Made by a program: the position numbers and the translations under genes. A stretch of 44,832 bases of DNA, from assembly GCA_964451705.1 (NCBI GenBank), contig CAYVIV010000005.1, positions 1-44,832 on the forward strand. Reading direction: 5' to 3'. The DNA is from CAYYFV01 sp964451705. GTDB lineage: Bacteria > Patescibacteriota > Gracilibacteria > UBA1369 > GCA-2718715. Below, piece by piece: positions 39,585 to 44,832 of this stretch (position 1 is its first letter; every line of letters starts with the position of its first letter). The notes beneath the pieces are model-generated. The model saw only the letters and a list, made by a program, of their open reading frames with translations, made no database searches and was not told the DNA's origin.

Positions 39585-40673
39585 TTAGTTCTGCTTAATA
39601 TCTGCCACTACTGTGCTTGTGAGCACATAGTCAAAGTTAGTATTGCTTAAAATTGGCAGGGAACTGGCATTAGAGGCCTTAATTCGCATAAATACAGTCA
39701 CATTTGGAGCAATCTTTTCTGTTTCTGGCTGGGTAAAGAAGTTCTCAATATCCTGTAAAGGCTCAATTCTAAACCACAGTTCTTGGATATTTAATCGAAA
39801 AGGGGAGATTGGCACAGCTTGTTCAAATAGACTGCCTGCATCTTCATCTGTAAAGTCACTGCGTAAGCCTAGATGATCTACACAGTTGTTACAGCTAAAG
39901 TTACCATGGTTGCTCAAAACAGTTACCTCATTGTTCTGTATTGATTCAAGTCCCATATTGTCTAAGACCAGTTGGGAGACAACTGCATTATCAGCATGTT
40001 TTTCTTGTGCTAGGATAATTTTCTGCCTAGACTCTGGATCCTTTAAATACAGTTGCGAGACTATAGCCGAGCCCTCTTGCAAGATGTTAACTTGGCCTGG
40101 CTCGTCGGTTGCCTGCCCACTAAAGTTATTACCTTGGTATTTTCCTGCAGAAAATGCATTAAAGGTCCCAGGTCCAGGGTCAAGGAAAAACTTGCCAACA
40201 TTAATATCCTCACTAAATCTCAGCGGGCCAGAACTGCATTCACCAGAAGGGAAGTCAATCAAAGCTAAATCAGCCTTTTGGCATAGCAATCCAAAGCCAT
40301 CCTTGTTAGCTCGGGCTGCATCTTTGTAACCAGGGTCAAAAAACTGCCAGGCATACAGCCCATCTTCTTGCCCATAGCTATCATTTGCATTGAGTTGGGC
40401 GCTAGCAGCGTTTATAAGTGGGCATTTTTTGAGCACCACGCATTGTCTAAAGTATTCTTCGTAGTCAATTTTGTTTTCAGCAATCAAAGTAGTAATTTTG
40501 TCCATTAAAATTCGGGATTCTAAAATCAGGGCATTTTGGGCACTGGAGCTTTGCTGGACTTTATAAGATGAAAAAAAAGCATTGAGCGCCACCATAGACA
40601 CAAGGGAGAAAATTGACATGACAACAAGTATTTCCACGAGGGTAAAACCTTTTTTAGTTCTCTTTTTGCGCAT
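39585..40673 (-). CDS. Prepilin-like protein, large (PilW/GspJ-like)
   Basis: A 362-residue protein with a class III signal: a basic leader (MRKKRTKKG) is cleaved at G9/F10, giving FTLVE with the E5 of mature pilins, then a hydrophobic helix (ILVVMSIFSLVSMVALNAFF). The C-terminal region of about 330 residues is unusually large for a pseudopilin, with cysteines at several positions (CVVLKKC, CSSG, CNNC). Such large minor pilins cap the pilus tip or pseudopilus. It is the last gene of the run rsmI, pilin, pilin, pilin, and its ATG overlaps the previous stop by one base. Confidence 0.85.
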   Translation of the reverse strand: MRKKRTKKGFTLVEILVVMSIFSLVSMVALNAFFSSYKVQQSSSAQNALILESRILMDKITTLIAENKIDYEEYFRQCVVLKKCPLINAASAQLNANDSYGQEDGLYAWQFFDPGYKDAARANKDGFGLLCQKADLALIDFPSGECSSGPLRFSEDINVGKFFLDPGPGTFNAFSAGKYQGNNFSGQATDEPGQVNILQEGSAIVSQLYLKDPESRQKIILAQEKHADNAVVSQLVLDNMGLESIQNNEVTVLSNHGNFSCNNCVDHLGLRSDFTDEDAGSLFEQAVPISPFRLNIQELWFRIEPLQDIENFFTQPETEKIAPNVTVFMRIKASNASSLPILSNTNFDYVLTSTVVADIKQN

Positions 40674-41305
40674 TAGTAGCTTTTAGTTAATTCTACGAAA
40701 TTTAAGTCTGGACGGCCTACTTGGTAAAAGTATACCTTTGCAGTAATCATTCTACCTGCTTTATGAATGACTCTCACAAATTTAGTCTCCTGTGTCACCG
40801 ACTCATCTTCAGGATCTAGAACTCGAGGATCATAAAACCTTAAACTATTGCTTCCGTTGTCTTCATCAGCAATAATATCTATGGTTTTGGAGTAGAGTTT
40901 TAGTTTGTTTTCATCAAAATCACCCCCCTCGGTATTCTCCTCAAAATTAACTGAGCCTTGGGAGGCTAGTAGTGCGTAGTCAAATGTAGCAGTATTAAAG
41001 CCTAGGTCGTAATCTCCATCAGCAATCTTATTGCCCTCAACTTCATTGCATTCATTTTCGCTTAGTTTCACAAAATAACAGTCTGGGTCTTTGTCGTATC
41101 GCAGGCGGTTGCTTTGTTGCACACGGTCAAAATATCCTATAGCTTCTTTTGCAAAATTTGTTGCTAGAAGGTTCGAAGAGTTTTCATCTAAACTAGATAA
41201 GCTAGAACTTATTACACTAACCGATGTTGTAATAATGATACTCACAATGCTAATTGCCACAATTGCTTCTAGCAGGGAGTAAGCAGATTTTCTAATTTTA
41301 CTCAT
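40673..41305 (-). CDS. Prepilin-like protein, alanine cleavage site
   Basis: A 210-residue prepilin-like protein. The leader MSKIRKSA is followed by YSLLE and a hydrophobic helix (AIVAISIVSIIITTSVSVI). The residue before the cut is Ala rather than Gly, which prepilin peptidases tolerate, and the first mature residue is Tyr rather than Phe. The conserved Glu at mature position 5 is present. The C-terminal domain is acidic with a C-x6-C pair (DPDCYFVKLSENEC). Overlaps the previous gene by 8 nt and the next by 1 nt, so the three pilins are made in fixed ratio. Confidence 0.8.
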   Translation of the reverse strand: MSKIRKSAYSLLEAIVAISIVSIIITTSVSVISSSLSSLDENSSNLLATNFAKEAIGYFDRVQQSNRLRYDKDPDCYFVKLSENECNEVEGNKIADGDYDLGFNTATFDYALLASQGSVNFEENTEGGDFDENKLKLYSKTIDIIADEDNGSNSLRFYDPRVLDPEDESVTQETKFVRVIHKAGRMITAKVYFYQVGRPDLNFVELTKSY

Positions 41306-41852
41306 GTAGGTTATTTTGAATTATTTCTAAATGACACGACTTATTATTAAGGTATAAATAGGCTATAACAAAATCATTCTTTTTATTTATCAATTCAATC
41401 GACAAAGCCTGGTTTGGGTTCATAATACAGCCCAGGGCGCCAGCTTTGTAACCAAAAGTTATAGGATCTAGCTCACCATTCATGTCTACATTATCTACAT
41501 CCCATGTCTTGCCAAGGCCTAGTGAGTTTGCAGGATCGTCTAGGTCTAAGATGCTTAGTGAAAAGTCTTTCTCGGGGTTATAGGCTTTGTTTTCGTCACG
41601 GTTTTCATATATCTGAATTTTGTTGTTTTCGATATTTAAGTTAAAGCTGTGTTCTGCCAGCTCATTTTCTAGATCGTAAGCACTGTAGGCCAAAGACTTG
41701 AGCCTATCTATACCACTGGATAGTAAGCTTAGTTGGTTCGATGCCGAAACATTGGTAAAACTTGTTGAATAAGAGCTAAACATGGTTGTAGTTAGCATGC
41801 CAATTAGGGCAATCACGATGACAAGTTCTAATAAAGTAAAGCCTAGTTTCAT
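41298..41852 (-). CDS. Prepilin-like protein, very short leader (GspH/I-like)
   Basis: A 184-residue protein with a four-residue leader (MKLG) before FTLLE and the pilin helix (LVIVIALIGMLTTTMFSSYS). This is a minimal class III signal, as in some GspH and minor pilins. The C-terminal domain has a GxG-type segment and two cysteines (GCIMN, KSCHLE). Its ATG overlaps the rsmI stop (TAATG), coupling pilin synthesis to an rRNA methylase gene. Together with PilB and DprA elsewhere in the window it could serve DNA uptake, but secretion or adhesion is equally possible. Confidence 0.85.
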   Translation of the reverse strand: MKLGFTLLELVIVIALIGMLTTTMFSSYSTSFTNVSASNQLSLLSSGIDRLKSLAYSAYDLENELAEHSFNLNIENNKIQIYENRDENKAYNPEKDFSLSILDLDDPANSLGLGKTWDVDNVDMNGELDPITFGYKAGALGCIMNPNQALSIELINKKNDFVIAYLYLNNKSCHLEIIQNNLHE

Positions 41853-42529
41853 TAATCTAGTTTAAAACCATCTGGTGCAACTAGTATAACAAATTCTCCT
41901 TTGAGTGTCAGACTTTTTAAAAAATCATCTACCTGCCCAGCCTTAAAATAACTAAACTCTTCGTGTATTTTTGTTAGCTCTCGAGCAACACAGATTATCT
42001 TGTCTTCTGGAAGCTGTTGACTTAGCAAGTCTAAGGTTTTAGCCACTCTATGCACAGATTCCAAAAAGACGTGCGTTAGTTTGGAGCTTACCATTTGCTT
42101 ACAGAGTGTTTGGCGGCCTTTTTTCGCAGGAAAAAATCCTAAGTAAACAAATTTATCGGCAGGCAGGCCACTGGCCATGAGAGCTGTGATAATACTCGTA
42201 GCTCCAGGGATCGGTACAACTTGCAAACCTTCAGCTCGAGATGCATGCACCAAACTATAGCCTGGGTCCGAGATTAGGGGAGTGCCAGCATCGCTAACCA
42301 AAGCTAGTTTCTGGCCAGCTTTCAGCATATCTAAGTAGCCGCGCAAGGTAGCAGGCGATGAGTGGGCATGATAACTTTTTACAGGAGTTTTTATATCGTA
42401 TTTCGCAGCAAGTATTCTAAAATGCCTGGTATCTTCTGCCAAAATTAAATCTACGTTATTTAGGGTTTCTATAGCTCGAAAGCTAATATCTCCTAAATTC
42501 CCAATTGGGGTAGCTACAACATACAACAT
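41852..42529 (-). CDS. rsmI: 16S rRNA (cytidine-1402-2'-O)-methyltransferase RsmI
   Basis: A 225-residue tetrapyrrole-methylase-fold enzyme that 2'-O-methylates C1402 in the decoding centre of 16S rRNA. The signatures are clear: LYVVATPIGNLGDISFRAIETL, AEDTRH, SYHAHSS, LVSDAGTPLISDPGY, and VPIPGATSIITALMASGLPADKFVYLGFFPAKKGRQ. It is slightly shorter than E. coli RsmI (286) because the C-terminal extension is absent. It precedes and is coupled to the three prepilin-like genes. Confidence 0.95.
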   Translation of the reverse strand: MLYVVATPIGNLGDISFRAIETLNNVDLILAEDTRHFRILAAKYDIKTPVKSYHAHSSPATLRGYLDMLKAGQKLALVSDAGTPLISDPGYSLVHASRAEGLQVVPIPGATSIITALMASGLPADKFVYLGFFPAKKGRQTLCKQMVSSKLTHVFLESVHRVAKTLDLLSQQLPEDKIICVARELTKIHEEFSYFKAGQVDDFLKSLTLKGEFVILVAPDGFKLD

Positions 42530-42543
42530 ATAAGCTATTTTAT

Positions 42544-42699
42544 TTAGTCTATAGAACTAGCAAAACTTAGTAAGACAACTGCACACACAGCAAAGATCCA
42601 CCATGGGTACATAGGCACAATAATCATTAAGATTGTTGCTAAGCCAAAATTGTATCCAAGATACTTGCAAACTACAGATTTAAAAGATTTATCGGCCAT
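42544..42699 (-). CDS. Small membrane protein (51 aa) leading the rsmI-pilin operon
   Basis: ATG at 42697-42699, TAA at 42544-42546. The product has a polar, basic N-terminus (MADKSFKSVVCKYLG), two short membrane segments (about 17-30 and 34-47) broken by PMYPWW, and a tail ending SSID. It ends 14 nt before the rsmI ATG and would be the first gene of that operon, with a candidate promoter (TTGAAT, 16 nt, TATAAA) 45 nt upstream. The membrane character and position support it; no family recognised. Confidence 0.6.
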   Translation of the reverse strand: MADKSFKSVVCKYLGYNFGLATILMIIVPMYPWWIFAVCAVVLLSFASSID

Positions 42700-42743
42700 A
42701 TTATTTTATTACTTTTGCTCTTGCCCAATCATAATACCATATT

Positions 42744-42771
42744 TTTATAATATCAAGCTGCCAATATTCAA
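42744..42771 (-). promoter_or_regulatory. Candidate promoter of the rsmI-prepilin operon
   Basis: On the minus strand TTGAAT (42766-42771) and TATAAA (42744-42749) are 16 nt apart. The -35 lies inside an inverted repeat, GCCAAT-N9-ATTGGC (42760-42780), which follows the surface-protein gene and could be a weak terminator or an operator. Confidence 0.4.
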
Positions 42772-42809
42772 GACATTGGCAGCCATAGTTCAAAATTTAT
42801 CTCAAACTG

Positions 42810-44832
42810 CTAGACTTTAGATTTTTTTCTCGACCTCCTCAAACCAGCCATCAATCCCAAAACCAAAGCCAGTACCGAACTCGAGCTAGAGCTTGTGTTC
42901 GCCGCGTTACAGCCATTGTCAGGTTTTTTGCTTGCAGCTCCATCTTGCTTAGGAGTTCCTGCATCCATTTCTGGCATAGTATTTTGCATAGAGTCTCGCA
43001 TAGAGTCTTGCATGTTGACAAGCTGCATGTCGATAGCAGCCTCAGCAGCCTGATCTATCTGCATATCTGGCGTAGTCGCAGCCATGTCTGGTATGGGGTC
43101 GTGCATATCTGGAATTTGTTGGCACAGATTGTCTTCATCTCTATATTCATCTAGCTCACATACCGGCAGGCAGGTGTCAGCGACTTCTTCGAAGCCATCT
43201 AGACATTCACCTTCACAATCTGCACTTTCATTAGGGTATTCACAGTCACCAACTTCATCTAGGTTGCAAGCACTAGGTTCTTGGCAGGTGTCTACACATT
43301 CCGTATTTTCTAAGCGTACCTGTGTTGGTTCACATGCTGGCAGGCAGGTGTCATTCACCTGTTCATAGCCGTCTAGGCATTCGTCTTCACAGTCTGCATT
43401 TTCTCTAGGAAATTCACATGCACCTACCTCATCAATATTGCAGGCGTTTGTATCTTGGCAGGTGTCTGCGCATTCTGTATTTTCTAAACGTACTTGAGTG
43501 ATTTCACATACTGGTAAACAGGCTTCAGCAATTAGTTCAAAGTCTTCTAGGCATTCGCCTGCACAGTCTGCATTTTCCATAGGGTATTGGCAGTCGCCAA
43601 CTTCTAGAGTATTACAGGCATTCTGGTCTTGGCAAGTGTCTGCACATTCTGCATTTTCTAAGCGCACTTGAGTTGCTTCGCATGCAGCCAGGCAGATATC
43701 GTTAACTTGTTCGAAGCCTTCCAGGCATTCTCCTTCACAATTTTCATTGACTAGAGGATAGTCACAGTCACCAACTTCTCCTGTGTTGCAAGCAGCCTCT
43801 TCTACACACAAATCTACACAGACATTTTCGGGACTGGCTATTTGGTTTTCTTCACAAATAATTTCGCAGCGCAGTCTATCATTTCTAAATTGTCCCTCTG
43901 GACATTCTGGCAAAGCTGGACCATGTACTTCTTCAAAAGGTAGGACACCTTCGTACCTAGGGGTAATTTCACCACAGACAACTGTAGTAATAGAGCTACG
44001 CGTTAAGAGGACCCTAAAAACACCATTGTAGTTTCTGTAAGGGAGAATTCGCAAAGATCCATCGATTAAGTCGTACAAATCATCTGTAAGTGCATCCCTC
44101 CAGTCTATCCAGTCGTGAGTTGGTCTGTGAATAATACCACCAAAATCATCATCAAATGAATCTGGGTCCAGTCTAGTAAGTAGTTTTGGGGTCGAGATAG
44201 CTGATATACCAATCAAAAAGTTATCATTAATCCAGGCCGAACTCGTCCATGCTACGTTTTGGCCAATATCGTAGGTTATAGGTGGTATCTGTTCGTCGTC
44301 TGGGAGCGGGTGGTTGATAACAGGTCGTAAAAAATAGTCATAGTCTAGTAGGGCCAATCCAGGATGCTCCCAGTCATCAAAAAACATAAAAACCTCATTG
44401 TTTAACCTGTCATATTGTATATTGCGCACATTACCCCCACCACATCCTTGCAACAAGTAGTCATCCTCTGTAGATACAGTGCAGTTTGGAGCAGCAATAT
44501 ATCTAAAGGTATTATCTGGTAAGGCTGCTAGGTAACCTTGGGCAACATTGTTGCCTATAAAAACAGAGTCAATAAAGCGCAAGTTATCAGGTCCAAATCC
44601 ATGTATATAAGAGTAGCCATATATCCGAAAAAAATCGGCACCCTCAAAGGAACCTTCTAGGTGTTCTCGGTCCGGGTTGTTAATAGATATGTAATTTTCT
44701 ATATCAGTCAGAATTGGATAAGGGCCAGCAATACAACCATCCCTACCGCAGTAGATTGTCCTAACAGTAAGTCTTTCTATTTCTGGGATTTCTCTGGCTT
44801 CAGTCCAGGCACAGGGGATCTCTGCAAAGGCA
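42810..44832 (-). CDS. Large Cys-rich repeat surface protein with MYXO-CTERM-like tail (5' end outside window)
   Basis: The frame stays open to the window edge (no stop in the last 250 nt), so at least 673 residues are present and the start lies beyond 44832. An in-frame TTG at 44582 is not a credible start. The first about 330 visible residues are Asp/Tyr/Trp-rich and may be a beta-propeller-like domain. Four 58-residue repeats follow, each with ACN-x3-VG-x-C, ENADC-x-x-ECL, TCLP-x-CE, and (except the last) TQVRLEN-x-EC and DTCQ. Next come a linker of P-D-M and similar Met/Asp units and a tail of Cys, a serine run, a hydrophobic helix and RRSRKKSKV. This layout (Cys, helix, Arg/Lys cluster) resembles MYXO-CTERM sorting signals. 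Probably exported, disulfide-rich and surface-anchored. Confidence 0.8.
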   Translation of the reverse strand, partial: AFAEIPCAWTEAREIPEIERLTVRTIYCGRDGCIAGPYPILTDIENYISINNPDREHLEGSFEGADFFRIYGYSYIHGFGPDNLRFIDSVFIGNNVAQGYLAALPDNTFRYIAAPNCTVSTEDDYLLQGCGGGNVRNIQYDRLNNEVFMFFDDWEHPGLALLDYDYFLRPVINHPLPDDEQIPPITYDIGQNVAWTSSAWINDNFLIGISAISTPKLLTRLDPDSFDDDFGGIIHRPTHDWIDWRDALTDDLYDLIDGSLRILPYRNYNGVFRVLLTRSSITTVVCGEITPRYEGVLPFEEVHGPALPECPEGQFRNDRLRCEIICEENQIASPENVCVDLCVEEAACNTGEVGDCDYPLVNENCEGECLEGFEQVNDICLAACEATQVRLENAECADTCQDQNACNTLEVGDCQYPMENADCAGECLEDFELIAEACLPVCEITQVRLENTECADTCQDTNACNIDEVGACEFPRENADCEDECLDGYEQVNDTCLPACEPTQVRLENTECVDTCQEPSACNLDEVGDCEYPNESADCEGECLDGFEEVADTCLPVCELDEYRDEDNLCQQIPDMHDPIPDMAATTPDMQIDQAAEAAIDMQLVNMQDSMRDSMQNTMPEMDAGTPKQDGAASKKPDNGCNAANTSSSSSSVLALVLGLMAGLRRSRKKSKV
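43098..43793 (-). repeat. Four tandem 174-bp coding repeats
   Basis: Units of 58 codons at 43620-43793, 43446-43619, 43272-43445 and 43098-43271 (the last diverges in its second half). About eight cysteines are in fixed positions per full unit. Conservation is highest around TQVRLEN and DTCQ, suggesting fairly recent duplication or gene conversion. Confidence 0.9.

Noticed and set aside
44580..44582. TTG start giving a complete 590-residue surface protein
   Set aside because: The same frame is open for all 250 nt from here to the window edge with protein-like composition, so the gene continues outside the window.
1..44832. CRISPR arrays, insertion sequences, prophage or integrative element
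   Set aside because: No regularly spaced repeats, transposase, phage structural genes or tRNA-flanking integrase were seen. The Xer gene looks like housekeeping.

Overview
The window is a low-GC bacterial chromosome segment that I read as Candidate Phyla Radiation (Patescibacteria). The evidence is a DUF4012 envelope protein preceded by a large single-pass membrane protein, an AlaRS that stops after its editing domain, a stripped-down DprA, an atypical HisRS, compact gene packing, and almost no Shine-Dalgarno sequences. UGA is used as a normal stop (for example at 2543), so this is not one of the CPR lineages that read UGA as glycine. I cannot name the class from sequence alone. There are no insertion sequences, phage genes or CRISPR arrays.

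Layout. 1-2.5 kb: mnmA followed by a thiol-redox group (DsbA-like protein, a four-helix membrane protein with CxxC pairs, a small membrane protein). 2.5-7.7 kb: two large unrecognised cytoplasmic proteins that appear to be diverged paralogues. 7.8-8.5 kb: cold-shock gene with a perfect terminator, then tRNA-Gly(UCC). 8.6-13.4 kb: beta-CASP RNA nuclease, two secreted proteins, a Xer-type recombinase and nrdR. 13.4-18.4 kb: malic enzyme, a small lipoprotein, a membrane thioredoxin-like protein that has lost its CxxC, hisS and tsaD. 18.5-24 kb: cca, an RlmD/TrmA-type methyltransferase, an M29 aminopeptidase, an orphan FtsE-type ATPase and dprA. 24-28.7 kb: pilB, nusA, recX and recA. 28.8-36.8 kb: a membrane protein, two glycosyltransferases, alaS, and the DUF3352-like/DUF4012 pair. 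36.9-39.6 kb: miaB, a ~520-nt apparent structured RNA locus and two small membrane proteins. 39.6-42.7 kb: three prepilin-like proteins translationally coupled behind rsmI and a 51-aa membrane protein. 42.8 kb to the edge: the 3' part of a large Cys-rich repeat surface protein.

How it fits together. Much of the window is tRNA and rRNA maintenance (mnmA, tsaD, cca, miaB, rsmI, the m5U methyltransferase, hisS, alaS). A second theme is DNA uptake and recombination (pilB, prepilins, dprA, recA-recX, xer). A third is the cell surface (disulfide chemistry, glycosyltransferases, DUF4012, the repeat protein).

The most interesting unexplained items are: an 18-bp inverted repeat exactly filling the -35/-10 spacer of the recA promoter, which looks like an undescribed SOS operator; the promoter- and terminator-bounded structured RNA at 38.4-38.9 kb, which I could not assign to a known family; the repeat surface protein with a MYXO-CTERM-like tail; the 1080/615-aa paralogue pair; and a pattern of -10 boxes 5-9 nt from start codons that implies leaderless transcripts.
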